Shown here one piece after another: positions 17,418 to 27,351 of a stretch of 64,000 nt of DNA (positions are counted from its first letter, which is position 1; each line of letters starts with the position of its first letter). The stretch is taken from contig NZ_SMZP01000002.1 in the NCBI RefSeq assembly GCF_013181195.1, positions 744,001 through 808,000 of the forward strand, read 5' to 3'. Source of the DNA: Caulobacter sp. RHG1. Its GTDB lineage: Bacteria; Pseudomonadota; Alphaproteobacteria; Caulobacterales; Caulobacteraceae. The notes beneath the pieces are model-generated. The model was not told the DNA's origin. It did not search any database and saw only the letters and a program-made list of their open reading frames with translations. The position numbers and the translations under genes are program-made.

Positions 17418-19934
17418 CTAGGTCGTCCCTCGGTTCCGCTGCAAAGCCAGGTTGATGCCTTCCAGCAGACGCTCAAGAACGACCGGCTTGGCGACGTGGC
17501 CGTCAGCACCGGCCTCGCGACCGCGCCGTTGATCCTCACTGCTGGCGTCGGCCGAGAAGATGACGATGGTCGTCCGGGCCCTCCCCGTCTCGGCCTCAAG
17601 GGCGCGGATGGCGCGCGTCGCGTCCAAGCCGCCCATGACCGGCATCTGCATGTCCATCAGCACGACGTCGAAGGTGTCGGCGGCGAAGGCGTCCAGCGCC
17701 TCCTGGCCGTTCTCGGCGTAGTGCAGCTCGGTGGAGTCGTCGTCCAGCAGCATGCCCAGGATGGTGCGGTTGGCGACATGGTCGTCGACGATCAACAGCT
17801 TCAGCGCATGCTCGCTCGCCTCTTCAGGGGGCAGCTGGTCATCCGGCGCGGCCGCGGGAGCCTCGGCAGGCGGCAGCGGAATCTCGAACCAGAAGCGCGA
17901 GCCCTCGCCCGGTGTGCTGTCGCAATCCAGCTCGCCGCCCATCAGGTCCACCAGTTGGCGACAGATCGACAGGCCAAGGCCCGTGCCGCCGAAGCGCCGG
18001 GTGATCGAGCCGTCCGCCTGCTGGAACCGCTCGAAGATCTTCTGCTTCTGCGCGGCGTCAAAACCCACCCCGGTGTCGCTGATCGTGAACCGGATACGAT
18101 CGCCCTGCCCCGCGGCGGCTGTAAGAATGACCTGCCCCTCGGCCGTGAACTTCAGGGCGTTGCTGACCAGGTTGTTCAGCACCTGGCTCAGTCGAACGCG
18201 ATCGCCCATGGCCCAACGGTCGACGACAGGGTCCAGGCGCGCCTCGACCGTCACGCCCTTCTTCTGGGCGGCCTGGGTCCAAAGCGCCTCGATCTCGCCG
18301 ACGGTTTCCCCCAGGTCGAACGGGATCACCTCGATCTCGATCTGACCCGCCTCCATCTTGGCGCTGTCGAGGATGTCGGAAAGCAGCCGCTCCAGGGTAG
18401 CGCCGGACGAGGCGATGATCCGGACCATGTGCGCGGCCTGGTCGTTCAGCGCCATGCGCCCCAGGGCGTCGGCCATGGCCACCACCCCGTTCAGAGGCGT
18501 GCGGATCTCGTGGCTCATATTGGCGAAGAAGGCCGACTTGGCGTCATAGGCCTCCTGCAGGCGGCGACCGGCCAGGGCCAGCTGAGCGCTCAGCTGACGC
18601 TGCCGCCAGAACATTAGCGCCGCGCCCAGCGCCAGCACGATCGTCAGGCCGATCAGCCAGCGCTGGGTGGTGATGACCTTGGCCTTGAGGGCGTTCTGGT
18701 CCGTGGCGGTCTTCAGCTGCTCGTCGATCCCGACGACCACTTGCTCCATGGCGGCGGCGGCGGACTTCGAGGCCTTGAGGAAGCGATCGAGGTGGTACTC
18801 TCGCAGCAGGGGCACGCCTTGGGCATAGTTCCCCTGGGCGATCATCAGCTCGGCCCGGGCGCGCTTCACGGCCCCGCCGGCGACCATGCGTCCCGCGGCG
18901 ACCCGCTTGTCGATCTCGGCCATGTCGCGCTGGGCCAGGGCCACCTGCCCCGTGCGGGCATAGGCCGCCGCGCGCTGCGGCAGCATGATGTCGGCGACCA
19001 CTTCCGGCGCGGCCAGGTCGGGCCCGAACGGCGCCAGGCACTGCAGCACCACCGGCCAGTCGTCACGCGCCGTGGCCGCATAGGCGCACAGATTGGCGGC
19101 ATAGGCTCGCGAGGTCGGGGTGTTGGTCCGCGCCGCCAGCCGGGCATAGGTCTGGACCAAGATCGAGGCTTCGTCGTAGCGGCCCAGAAAGCCCAGCGAC
19201 TGGGCCAGATTGTAGACCGACTCATAGTCGGGACGCGGATAGTCGGACGCGGCCATGTAGGCCTCGGTCCGGTCGATCGCCTTGAGATAACCGGGAACGT
19301 CGTCGACCATCATGTGGGCGATGGAGACCCGGTCCCAGGCCGAGGCGGCGACGCTGGCGACGCCGGCCTGATCCTCGGGAATGGTCGGGATCACCTGCGC
19401 CAGCAGCCGGATGGCGTCGCCATTGCGCCGCTCGTCGATCAGCATGCGCGCCACGCCGGTCTGGGCGACGGCCCTGGCCAGCCAGTCGGTCTGGGCGTCG
19501 GCCAAAGCCTGCATCTGGGCCAAGGTGACGTTGTGGTCGCGGAAGTGAGCGATCTGCAGGGCGTTGGCCTGGGCGATCGCCAGATAGGGCGCGCTCTTCT
19601 GGCGCTCGGCCGACTGCTTGAGCGCCGCGTTCCAGCGCTCGGCCGTCGGAAAGTCTTCCTGGTTGATCATGATCCAGGTGACGTGCTGAAGGCGGCTCAG
19701 GCCTTCGGCGTCCTGGCGCTGGATGGCGGCGCGGCCGAACGCCTCCAACGCAGCGAAACTGGTGCGAGACGCCCGCTGCTCAACGCGGCGGGCATGAGCC
19801 ACCGCGGCGCTGGGCGGATCTTTCTGAGCAACCGGCGAAACGGATCCGGCAGAAGCCCAGGTCAGCGACGCCGAAAACAGCACGATACAGAACGAAAGCG
19901 CGCATAGGCGGATGGCGTTAAGCATGCTCTTCAT
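17418..19934 (-). CDS. Hybrid sensor histidine kinase with large N-terminal sensor region
   Basis: An 838-residue membrane sensor. A signal-peptide-like N-terminus is followed by about 390 residues of Ala-rich helical repeats, probably TPR-like and periplasmic. One transmembrane segment lies near residues 425-447. The HisKA domain contains FFANMSHEIRTPLNG (His near residue 473), followed by an HATPase domain with NALKFTAEG, GVGF and GGTGLGLSI motifs. A C-terminal receiver carries VVLMDMQMP, with the phospho-accepting Asp near residue 759. No output regulator is adjacent. Divergent from the hexuronate FAH-exuT unit across a 217-base gap. Confidence 0.92.
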   Translation of the reverse strand: MKSMLNAIRLCALSFCIVLFSASLTWASAGSVSPVAQKDPPSAAVAHARRVEQRASRTSFAALEAFGRAAIQRQDAEGLSRLQHVTWIMINQEDFPTAERWNAALKQSAERQKSAPYLAIAQANALQIAHFRDHNVTLAQMQALADAQTDWLARAVAQTGVARMLIDERRNGDAIRLLAQVIPTIPEDQAGVASVAASAWDRVSIAHMMVDDVPGYLKAIDRTEAYMAASDYPRPDYESVYNLAQSLGFLGRYDEASILVQTYARLAARTNTPTSRAYAANLCAYAATARDDWPVVLQCLAPFGPDLAAPEVVADIMLPQRAAAYARTGQVALAQRDMAEIDKRVAAGRMVAGGAVKRARAELMIAQGNYAQGVPLLREYHLDRFLKASKSAAAAMEQVVVGIDEQLKTATDQNALKAKVITTQRWLIGLTIVLALGAALMFWRQRQLSAQLALAGRRLQEAYDAKSAFFANMSHEIRTPLNGVVAMADALGRMALNDQAAHMVRIIASSGATLERLLSDILDSAKMEAGQIEIEVIPFDLGETVGEIEALWTQAAQKKGVTVEARLDPVVDRWAMGDRVRLSQVLNNLVSNALKFTAEGQVILTAAAGQGDRIRFTISDTGVGFDAAQKQKIFERFQQADGSITRRFGGTGLGLSICRQLVDLMGGELDCDSTPGEGSRFWFEIPLPPAEAPAAAPDDQLPPEEASEHALKLLIVDDHVANRTILGMLLDDDSTELHYAENGQEALDAFAADTFDVVLMDMQMPVMGGLDATRAIRALEAETGRARTTIVIFSADASSEDQRRGREAGADGHVAKPVVLERLLEGINLALQRNRGTT

Positions 19935-20072
19935 TCGACGAACGCTACAAGTTGAGTTGTCACCGAAAGATTATCGTACGTGGCGCCGTCCAGGACTGAA
20001 ACAGCCCTCTGCGCGCGCCCTTCCTCCCCCGCGTGATCGCCCCTTCCGCGTCCGTTAACGGCCGCATTGTCA

Positions 20073-20088
20073 ATGACACCGGTTTCCA
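20073..20088 (+). promoter_or_regulatory. Hexuronate-regulon operator (FAH-exuT promoter)
   Basis: ATGACACCGGTTTCCA differs by one base from the TGACACCGGTTACCA site at 37732. It lies between a TTGTCA -35-like element (20068-20073) and an ACTAGACA -10-like element near 20088, so repressor binding would block polymerase. The rest of the 19935-20151 gap shows no other motif. Confidence 0.62.
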
Positions 20089-20151
20089 CTAGACACGTGA
20101 CAAACCCGCCAAGCGGGGCTTGTACCGAAGTATCGAGGGAGGATTTACGGC

Positions 20152-20973
20152 GTGACCGTTTCTGAGGCCGACAGCAAGGTTTTCACCCCTGCGGCGATCG
20201 CTCCCCAATTCGTAAAGGCCCGTCAGGAAGGCGTCTTCGTTCCCGGCTATCCGGGCGACGTGATTCCCGACAGCATGGCGCAAGGCTATGCCGTCCAGGA
20301 CATCGCCATCGACCTGTGGCCCGACGAACTGGTCGGCTGGAAGGTGGGCCTCGTCCCGCCGCAGCACCGTGAACGCCTGGGCGCCGAGCGCCTGGCCGGC
20401 TGCATCTTCAAGAGCAAGGTTCAGGACGCCAAGGTCGGCGCTCCGAACGAATACCGCGCCATCGAAGGCGGCTTCTGCGCCGTCGAGGCCGAGTTCATCA
20501 TCCGCGTGGGCAAGGACGCTCCGGCCGACAAGACCGAGTGGACCGCCGAAGAGGCCGCCGAGTACGTGGGCGAAGTGATCGTCGGCGTCGAGATCGCCGG
20601 CAGCCCGCTGGCCACCATCAACAAGCTGGGCCCGCCGGTCGTGTCGTCGGACTTCGGCAACAACGACGGCCAGATCCTGGGCCAGGTGATTCCCAACTGG
20701 CGCGACGTCGCCTGGGAAGACATGCCGGTCGAGACCATCATCAACGGCGTGTCGCTGGGCAAGGCCACGGCCGCGACCATTCCAGGCACGCCCCTGGCCG
20801 CCTTCGCCTTCCTGCTGGGCCTGGTGGCCTCGCGCGGCAAGCCGCTGAAAGCGGGCCAGATCGTCACCACCGGCGCGACCACCGGCATCCACGACGTGGT
20901 CGCCGGCGACGTGGCCAAGATTGACTTTGGCCCCTACGGCGTCATCGAGTGCGTCGCCGTTCCGGCCAAATAA
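20152..20973 (+). CDS. FAH-superfamily enzyme, 2-keto-4-pentenoate hydratase (MhpD)-like
   Basis: A 273-residue protein of the fumarylacetoacetate-hydrolase superfamily, closest in pattern to MhpD-type 2-oxopent-4-enoate hydratases and oxalocrotonate decarboxylases. AVEAEFIIRVGKD near residue 115 and VGVEIAGSP near residue 144 are the likely metal-site regions. The start GTG 20152 is fixed by a GGGAGGA ribosome site. It is first in a two-gene unit with exuT and has a hexuronate-regulon operator, so it should act on an uronate-derived keto acid; the reaction is unknown. Confidence 0.85.
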   Translation: MTVSEADSKVFTPAAIAPQFVKARQEGVFVPGYPGDVIPDSMAQGYAVQDIAIDLWPDELVGWKVGLVPPQHRERLGAERLAGCIFKSKVQDAKVGAPNEYRAIEGGFCAVEAEFIIRVGKDAPADKTEWTAEEAAEYVGEVIVGVEIAGSPLATINKLGPPVVSSDFGNNDGQILGQVIPNWRDVAWEDMPVETIINGVSLGKATAATIPGTPLAAFAFLLGLVASRGKPLKAGQIVTTGATTGIHDVVAGDVAKIDFGPYGVIECVAVPAK

Positions 20974-21005
20974 AAAGAAAACCCCTGGGGAAGGAAAGCG
21001 TGTCC

Positions 21006-22283
21006 ATGGTGGACTTTTCCAAAGCGCCCGCGCCGTCCGAGAAGATCGGACGGTATCGGTGGATCATCGTCTCGCTGCTGTTCGCGGCGATGGTCATCAA
21101 CTACGTCGATCGCCAGACGATCGGTCTGCTGAAGCCCAACCTCTCGCATGAGTTCGGTTGGGACGAGAAAGACTACGCCGACCTCGTCTTCTACTTCCAG
21201 ATGTCCTACGCCATCGCCTATCTGGCCTGGGGCAAGATCATGGACAAGATCGGGGCCCGCTGGGGCTTCGGCATCGCCTTCCTGATCTGGCAGCTGGCCC
21301 ACATCGCCCACGCCGGCGCACGGGGCCTCAACGGCTTCATCTTCGCCCGCATGGGCCTGGGCGTCGGCGAAGCCGGCGGCTTCCCGGGCGGCATCAAGGC
21401 CGTGGCCGAGTGGTTCCCCAAGAAGGAACGCGCGTTCGCCACCGGCATCTTCAACGCCGGCACCAACATCGGCGCCATCGTCACGCCGCTGGTCGTGCCG
21501 GGCATCGTGCTGGCCTGGGGCTGGCAGATGGCCTTCATCGTCACCGGTCTGGCCGGCCTGATCTGGCTGCCGATCTGGCTGCTGGTCTATCGCCGTCCGC
21601 GCGAAGTGAAGAAGCTCGGTGCCGCCGAACTGGCCCATATCGAGCAGGATCCGGCCGACCCGGTCGAGAAGATCGCCTGGACCAAGCTGCTGACCAAGAA
21701 GGAAACCTGGGCCTATTCGCTCGGCAAGTTCCTGATCGACCCGATCTGGTGGATGTTCCTGTTCTGGCTGCCCGACTTCCTGGGCAAGCGCTATGGCCTG
21801 GACCTGAAGTCGTTCGGTCCGCCGCTGATCGCCATCTACCTGCTGTCGGACGTCGGCAGCGTGGGCGGCGGCTGGCTGTCGTCGAACTTCATGAAGATGG
21901 GCTGGAGCATCAACAAGTCGCGCAAGATCACCATGCTGATCTGCGCCCTGCTGGCCGTGCCGGTGATGTTCGCGGCCAATGTCGACAACCTGTGGCTGGC
22001 CGTCCTGATCATCGGTATCGCCACCGCGGCCCACCAGGGCTTCTCGGCCAACCTCTACACCCTGCCGTCGGACGTGTTCCCGCGCGGCGCGGTCGGTTCG
22101 GTCGTGGGTATCGGCGGCATGCTGGGCGCCTTCGGCGGCATGGTGTTCTCGAAGTACATCGGCCAGGTCCTCGAGAGCATCGGCACCTACACGCCGATCT
22201 TCATCGTGGCCGGCAGCGCCTACCTGATCGCTCTGCTGGTCGTGCACCTGCTGAGCCCCAAGATGGAAGAAGTGAAGATCTAA
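21006..22283 (+). CDS. exuT: Hexuronate MFS transporter, ExuT-like
   Basis: A 12-helix major-facilitator permease of 425 residues that imports galacturonate or glucuronate into the cytoplasm. INYVDRQTIGLLKP near residue 32 and the GVGEAGGFPG segment near residue 119 are typical of the anion:cation symporter branch containing ExuT. The start is ATG 21006; an in-frame GTG at 21000 is closer to the GGAAGGA site and is a real alternative. It is 32 bases after the FAH gene and ends in a strong terminator, defining a bicistronic unit. Confidence 0.9.
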   Translation: MVDFSKAPAPSEKIGRYRWIIVSLLFAAMVINYVDRQTIGLLKPNLSHEFGWDEKDYADLVFYFQMSYAIAYLAWGKIMDKIGARWGFGIAFLIWQLAHIAHAGARGLNGFIFARMGLGVGEAGGFPGGIKAVAEWFPKKERAFATGIFNAGTNIGAIVTPLVVPGIVLAWGWQMAFIVTGLAGLIWLPIWLLVYRRPREVKKLGAAELAHIEQDPADPVEKIAWTKLLTKKETWAYSLGKFLIDPIWWMFLFWLPDFLGKRYGLDLKSFGPPLIAIYLLSDVGSVGGGWLSSNFMKMGWSINKSRKITMLICALLAVPVMFAANVDNLWLAVLIIGIATAAHQGFSANLYTLPSDVFPRGAVGSVVGIGGMLGAFGGMVFSKYIGQVLESIGTYTPIFIVAGSAYLIALLVVHLLSPKMEEVKI

Positions 22284-22310
22284 GGATCGTCACCCTCTAT
22301 CGAGACGACG

Positions 22311-22339
22311 AAGGCCGGGGAGAAATCCCCGGCCTTTTT
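22311..22339 (+). terminator. Rho-independent terminator of the FAH-exuT operon
   Basis: GGCCGGGG (22313-22320) pairs with CCCCGGCC (22327-22334) around a six-base loop, flanked by AA and TT that extend the stem, and is followed by TTTTT. It ends 17 bases before the next gene. Confidence 0.92.
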
Positions 22340-22356
22340 CGTGCTAGCAAGGCGGC

Positions 22357-23415
22357 ATGACCGCCTCCCCTCCCCTGAACGTCGCCCTCATCGGCTACGG
22401 CTATGTCGGCAAGACGTTCCACGCTCCGCTGGTCGCCGCCACGCCGGGGCTGACCTTGCACACCGTGGTGTCCAGCGACGCGGCCAAGGTGGCGGCCGAT
22501 TTCCCGGACGCGCGGGTCGTGGCCGAGCTGGACATGGCCTTGGCCGATCCCGCCATCGACCTCGTCGTCATCGCCACGCCCAACGCCCTGCACGCGCCCC
22601 AGGCCCTGGCGGCCTTCGCGGCCGGCAAGTCCGTGGTCGTGGACAAGCCGTTCGCGCTCGATGCGGCCCAGGCCCGCCAGATGGCCGACGCCGCCCAGGC
22701 CGCCGGCAAGCTGCTGGCGGTGTTCCACAACCGCCGCTGGGACAGCGACTTCCTCACCCTGCAGCGCCTGATCGCCGAGGACGCCCTGGGCGAGGTGGTC
22801 CAGTACGAGAGCCACTTCGATCGCTTCCGCCCGCAGGTCCGCGACCGCTGGCGCGAGCGGGCCGGTCCGGGCTCGGGGGCCTGGATGGACCTGGGGCCGC
22901 ACCTGCTGGATCAGGCGCTGGTGCTGTTCGGCAAGCCGCTGGGCGTTTCGGCCGACATCGGCGTCCAGCGCGAGGGCCCATCTGGGCAAATTGGGGCCGA
23001 CGACTATTTCCATGTGGTGCTGCGCTATCCGACCTTGCGCGCCATCCTGCACGGCAGCCTGCTGACGGCGGCCTCCGACCTGCGGCTGGCGGTGCACGGG
23101 ACCAAGGGCAGCTATCTCAAGCACGGCCTGGACCCGCAGGAGGCCCAGCTGAAGGCCGGCATGACCCCCGGCGCGCCCGGCTGGGGCCGCGACAGCCGGC
23201 ACGGCGTGCTGGTCACGGTCGAGGACGACCACCAGATCCGCGCCGACGTCCGCCCCGAGATCGCCGGCTACCGCACCTTCTATGCCGGGGTCCGCGAGGC
23301 GATCCTGCACGGCGCCCCGTCGCCGGTTCCGATTGAGGACGCGCTGCGCATGATGGACCTGCTGGAACTGGCCCAGCGAGCGAGCGACGAGCGGCGGGAG
23401 CTGGCGGTCAGCTAG
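22357..23415 (+). CDS. Gfo/Idh/MocA-family NAD(P)-dependent oxidoreductase
   Basis: A 352-residue two-domain dehydrogenase. The N-terminal Rossmann fold has VALIGYGYVGK (residues about 9-19), and the VVDKPFAL motif near residue 96 supplies the catalytic-site lysine region of the family. The C-terminal alpha/beta domain includes DLGPHLLDQ near residue 178. Members oxidise or reduce sugars and inositols; this one resembles the E. coli YdgJ/YhhX group, of unsettled substrate. It follows the exuT terminator and has no operator of the hexuronate type, so it is probably not in that regulon. Confidence 0.9.
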   Translation: MTASPPLNVALIGYGYVGKTFHAPLVAATPGLTLHTVVSSDAAKVAADFPDARVVAELDMALADPAIDLVVIATPNALHAPQALAAFAAGKSVVVDKPFALDAAQARQMADAAQAAGKLLAVFHNRRWDSDFLTLQRLIAEDALGEVVQYESHFDRFRPQVRDRWRERAGPGSGAWMDLGPHLLDQALVLFGKPLGVSADIGVQREGPSGQIGADDYFHVVLRYPTLRAILHGSLLTAASDLRLAVHGTKGSYLKHGLDPQEAQLKAGMTPGAPGWGRDSRHGVLVTVEDDHQIRADVRPEIAGYRTFYAGVREAILHGAPSPVPIEDALRMMDLLELAQRASDERRELAVS

Positions 23416-23475
23416 CAAAGAAACGTCACGTCCAGACGGGTAGCCGCTACAGGCGAAACCGGCTTAACCTCCGGC

Positions 23476-24708
23476 ATGCGCCAGATCCTGCTCACCGCCG
23501 CCTCCGCCCTCGTCGTGCTCGCCGCTTGCGGCCCCGCGCCCGCCCAGCCGGGACAAGCCGCCGGCGCCGCCGCGCCCGTCGAGAGCCGACCCGCCAACGC
23601 CAGCAGCCAGAAGCCGGCCCTCGCAGGGCAGACCCGGGCGCCGGGGCTGAACTCCAACACTGTCGGCCAGTACACGACCGTGGCCAGCGGCCTGGATCAC
23701 CCCTGGGGCCTGGCCTTCCTGCCGACCGGCGAGATCCTGGTCACCGAGCGCGCCGGCCGTCTGCGCGTCGTGGGCAAGGACGGCGCCCTGTCGCCCGCCG
23801 TCGCCAACCTGCCGGCCGTGTACGCCTCGGGCCAGGGCGGCCTGCTGGGCGTGGCGATCGATCCCGACTACGCCAACAACGGCCTCGTCTACTGGGCCTT
23901 CTCCGAGGAACAGGACGGCGCCAACGGCACGAGCGTGGCGCGCGGCAAGCTGAGCCTGGGCCCCGCCCCCAAGCTCGACAATGTCCAGGTGATCTGGCGC
24001 CAGGCGCCGAAGATGAAGTCCAGCCTGCACTTCGGCGGCCGCCTGGTGTTCGCCAAGGACGGCAAGCTCTTCGTCACCACCGGCGAGCGCTCGGTGCGCC
24101 CCGGCCGCGTCCAGGCCCAGCAGCTGGACGGGACCCTGGGCAAGGTGGTGCGCATCAACGCCGACGGCTCGATCCCCTCGGACAACCCCTTCATCGGCCA
24201 GGCCGGCGCCAAGGCCGAGATCTGGTCGCTGGGACACCGCAACCTGCAGTCGGCCGCGCTCGATCCCCAGGGCCGCCTCTGGACCGTCGAGCACGGCGCG
24301 CAGGGCGGCGACGAGCTGAACCGTCCCGAGCCGGGCAAGAACTACGGCTGGCCGACCATCACCTACGGCCAGGAATATTCCGGCCAGCCGATCGGCGACG
24401 GCCTCACCCAGAAGGCCGGCCTCGAGCAGCCGGTCTATTACTGGGATCCGGTCATCGCGCCCTCGGGCATGACCTTCTACGAAGGCGACCTCTTCCCGGC
24501 CCTGAAGGGCAGCGTCCTGATCGGCTCGATGGCCGGCCTGAACGTCACCCGCCTGGTGCTGAAGGACGACAAGGTCGTGGGCGAGGAACGCCTGTTCTCC
24601 GACATCGGCGCGCGCATCCGCGACGTCGTGGCCGGGCCGGACGGGGCGATCTACGTCCTGACCGACGAAGGCGACGGCAAGCTGATCAAGATCACGCCCA
24701 AGGGCTAG
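23476..24708 (+). CDS. PQQ-dependent soluble aldose dehydrogenase-like lipoprotein
   Basis: A 410-residue beta-propeller of the glucose/sorbosone dehydrogenase family (like E. coli YliI/Asd), which oxidises aldose sugars to lactones in the periplasm with PQQ. A lipobox (VLAACG, Cys18) predicts an N-terminal lipid anchor. [12 protein letters not shown] near residue 74, the [12 protein letters not shown] loop, and [11 protein letters not shown] near residue 250 are characteristic. PQQ biosynthesis genes are not in the window. Its last four bases overlap the convergent gene's stop. Confidence 0.92.
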   Translation: MRQILLTAASALVVLAACGPAPAQPGQAAGAAAPVESRPANASSQKPALAGQTRAPGLNSNTVGQYTTVASGLDHPWGLAFLPTGEILVTERAGRLRVVGKDGALSPAVANLPAVYASGQGGLLGVAIDPDYANNGLVYWAFSEEQDGANGTSVARGKLSLGPAPKLDNVQVIWRQAPKMKSSLHFGGRLVFAKDGKLFVTTGERSVRPGRVQAQQLDGTLGKVVRINADGSIPSDNPFIGQAGAKAEIWSLGHRNLQSAALDPQGRLWTVEHGAQGGDELNRPEPGKNYGWPTITYGQEYSGQPIGDGLTQKAGLEQPVYYWDPVIAPSGMTFYEGDLFPALKGSVLIGSMAGLNVTRLVLKDDKVVGEERLFSDIGARIRDVVAGPDGAIYVLTDEGDGKLIKITPKG

Positions 24709-25448
24709 AAGCCCGGAACCTCGGCGGCCGTCGCCACCACGTTCAGGGGCGGCTGGGTCGGACCAAACGGGATGCTGCCGACCGGCGGAGCAACCGGCGC
24801 CGGCGGCGGGACCTCCGGCGCGGCCACCTGCACAGGCGCGGGCGGCGGGACGGGCTCCGCCGCCACGAAGACCGGCTTGGGCGCGGCCTTGGCCGAGACG
24901 AACACCAGGCGGTCGCCCTTGCAGGTCCCGGCGTTCTGCAGGCCCTTCAGATAGCCGCGACGCACGAAACCCGCCTTGATTGCGTCACGCACCAGCTGGT
25001 CGTGGCGCTCGGCCCCAGTCAGGCGGCGCACCCAGCCGCGCATCGGGATGACGTCGGTGATCGTGCGCGCCACCACGCCCATAACCGGGCGCGACAGACC
25101 GCCGGCCTCGGGGTCGTTCTTGCCGTCGTCCTTGGGGTCGTCGTAGTCGTCGCCCAGCACGGCGTCGAGATTGTCGATCTCGGTCTTCAGCGGCGCGCAG
25201 CCGGTAGCCGGCGGCGCATAGGGATCGGCCATGGCCGTCTTCAGCAGGTCGGGGATCTGCGAGCGCACCACATTGATGTCGCGCAACGGCGCCACCACGG
25301 CCGAGCCCAGGTTCTCGCTGTTGGCCTCAGCGGAGGTCTGTGGCGGCTTGGCCTGCTTGCCGGCCAGCGCCGCGCTGCTGGCGCCGACGCCGAAACACAG
25401 CGCCACGGTCGCCATGCCATACCGGCTCATGCGAAGGGGCGAAGTCAT
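24705..25448 (-). CDS. Exported protein with Pro-rich C-terminus, unknown function
   Basis: A 247-residue protein with a signal peptide (to about residue 30, GASSAALA). A central cysteine-containing region ([12 protein letters not shown] and a later [10 protein letters not shown]) could form one disulphide. The last 65 residues are dominated by proline, alanine and valine. I recognise no enzyme family. The start ATG 25448 sits immediately before the signal peptide; the open frame to 25700 runs antisense through pip and is not used. It lies downstream of pip on the same strand. Confidence 0.75.
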   Translation of the reverse strand: MTSPLRMSRYGMATVALCFGVGASSAALAGKQAKPPQTSAEANSENLGSAVVAPLRDINVVRSQIPDLLKTAMADPYAPPATGCAPLKTEIDNLDAVLGDDYDDPKDDGKNDPEAGGLSRPVMGVVARTITDVIPMRGWVRRLTGAERHDQLVRDAIKAGFVRRGYLKGLQNAGTCKGDRLVFVSAKAAPKPVFVAAEPVPPPAPVQVAAPEVPPPAPVAPPVGSIPFGPTQPPLNVVATAAEVPGF

Positions 25449-25496
25449 TGTCCGGCGCTCACGCTGTTGTCTCACGCCGAAACAACCCGGGAATCG

Positions 25497-25521
25497 CCCG
25501 CGCCGTTCCGTTCGGCGCGGG
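25497..25521 (-). terminator. 9-bp hairpin downstream of pip
   Basis: CCCGCGCCG (25497-25505) pairs with CGGCGCGGG (25513-25521) around seven bases, between the pip stop and the next minus-strand start. It lacks a T-run and may terminate only partly. Confidence 0.45.
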
Positions 25522-25543
25522 ATCGTGATCCGCAGTCTGGGTT

Positions 25544-26629
25544 CTAGATCCGGGGCAACCCGTCCATGATCGCCGTCAGGGCCAGGACGGTCTGGCCTTC
25601 CATGGCGCTGTGGCCGGCGTCGGTGCGGACATAGGTCGCCGGCGGCGTACCCGCCGCGTTGAGCGCCTGGACCAGGCGCGAGGCCTGGGTCAGCGGACAC
25701 ACCTGATCGAAGCGGCCGTGGACGATGTGGACCGGCACGTCCTTCAGCGCCCCCACCCCATCGGTGATCTCGTCGGGTTTGAGGAACAGGTCGTTGGCGA
25801 AGAAGTGGGCCTCGATCTGGGCGAACGACAGCGCGAACGCGGCCTCGCCGAACTTGCCCGGGTCGGCAGCGGCCGGGATCATGTTCGAGATCGTGCCTTC
25901 CCAGACCGACCAGGCGACGGCGGCCTGAAGCTGGCGCTCGCGCCCTTCGTCCGTCGACGGACGGCTATCGAAGATCGCCTTGTAGGCCCCCATGATGTCG
26001 CCGCGCTGCTCGGGCGCGATGACCTCGACGAAGGCCTTCCACTCTTCGGGATAGGTGATGTAGGCGCCCGGCTCGGTCAGGGCGTAGGGCTGCGTCTCGA
26101 ACGTCGCCGCGTTGCCCTGGTACATGTAGAGCAGGTCTTCCTGCCGGCCCAGGAAGATGCCGCGCAGGATCAGCGAGGCGACCTTCTCCGGATTGCGGAT
26201 GGCGTAGACCAGCGCCAGGGTGCTGCCCCAGCTGCCGCCGAAGACGTGCATCTTGCCGGTGATCCCCAGCGCTTCGCGCAGGGCGTTGATGTCGGCCACG
26301 AGGTGGTCGGTGGTGTTGTGCGCCAGGGCCTTCTCCGGACCGTCGGCGGCCACGGTCGGGCGGCTCTGGCCACAGCCGCGCTGGTCGAACAGGATCACCC
26401 GGTAGCGGGCCGGATCGAAGAACCGCGACATCACCGGCGCGCACGCCCCGCCGGGTCCGCCGTGCAGGAACATCACCGGCTCGCCGTCGGCGTTTCCGTA
26501 TTCCTCCCAGTAGAGTTCGTGATCAGGCGCGGTGTCGACCCGCAGCCAGCCGGTGCGCAGGGCCTGACCTTGCGGGTAGGTCCATTCGGTCGTGACCTTG
26601 CTGGTCTTGCGCAGCGCCGCGAAATCCAT
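25544..26629 (-). CDS. pip: Proline iminopeptidase (S33)
   Basis: Releases N-terminal proline from peptides in the cytoplasm. An alpha/beta-hydrolase of 361 residues with HGGPGG (oxyanion region, residues 56-61), the nucleophile elbow GGSWGS (Ser133), and the catalytic Asp and His in HGRFDQVCP and DAGHSAMEG near the C-terminus. It is about 40 residues longer than the usual 315-320, mostly at the N-terminus. The start ATG 26629 is taken because the upstream frame would run through the divergent DUF1244 gene. Confidence 0.92.
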   Translation of the reverse strand: MDFAALRKTSKVTTEWTYPQGQALRTGWLRVDTAPDHELYWEEYGNADGEPVMFLHGGPGGACAPVMSRFFDPARYRVILFDQRGCGQSRPTVAADGPEKALAHNTTDHLVADINALREALGITGKMHVFGGSWGSTLALVYAIRNPEKVASLILRGIFLGRQEDLLYMYQGNAATFETQPYALTEPGAYITYPEEWKAFVEVIAPEQRGDIMGAYKAIFDSRPSTDEGRERQLQAAVAWSVWEGTISNMIPAAADPGKFGEAAFALSFAQIEAHFFANDLFLKPDEITDGVGALKDVPVHIVHGRFDQVCPLTQASRLVQALNAAGTPPATYVRTDAGHSAMEGQTVLALTAIMDGLPRI

Positions 26630-26660
26630 GGTCGAATCCTGTCGTATGAGATCGTCATAG

Positions 26661-27011
<351 letters not shown>

Positions 27012-27019
27012 AGCTTCCT

Positions 27020-27133
27020 CGTCATCCCGGGCCTCGTGCCCGGGAACCCTATATCCCCGGCAAGCGAGGAGCGGAAATTCGCGCTCACGTGTGAACTGAA
27101 CCAGGGGTCCCGGGCACAAGGCCCGGGATGACG
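27020..27133. repeat. Long inverted repeat, two 31-bp arms (CGTCATCCCGGG type)
   Basis: Arms at 27020-27050 and 27103-27133 match at 29 of 31 positions when inverted, around 52 bases. It begins 9 bases after the DUF1244 stop. The arms share their CGTCATCCCGG tip with copies at 3494 and 34015. They could fold into a long hairpin ending transcripts from both sides. Between 27134 and 27351 I see no gene. Confidence 0.8.
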
Positions 27134-27351
27134 GGTGTTTTTGGCTCAGAGCCAAAGTCACACTCACGAGCGCATCACGAGCATTCCCGCCGTTCCGTCC
27201 TCCCCTCCGAAACCTGACGTATCCTCTACCCACCTCGAAGCACTGGGGAGGGCGCGCGGCCAGCGACCTTCGCGGCTTCGGGAGGCGGTCGAGCGGGGAC
27301 AGGTCTGAGGGGGATACTCGGACGGTCCGGGGATCTGGTTCGCTGACCAGG

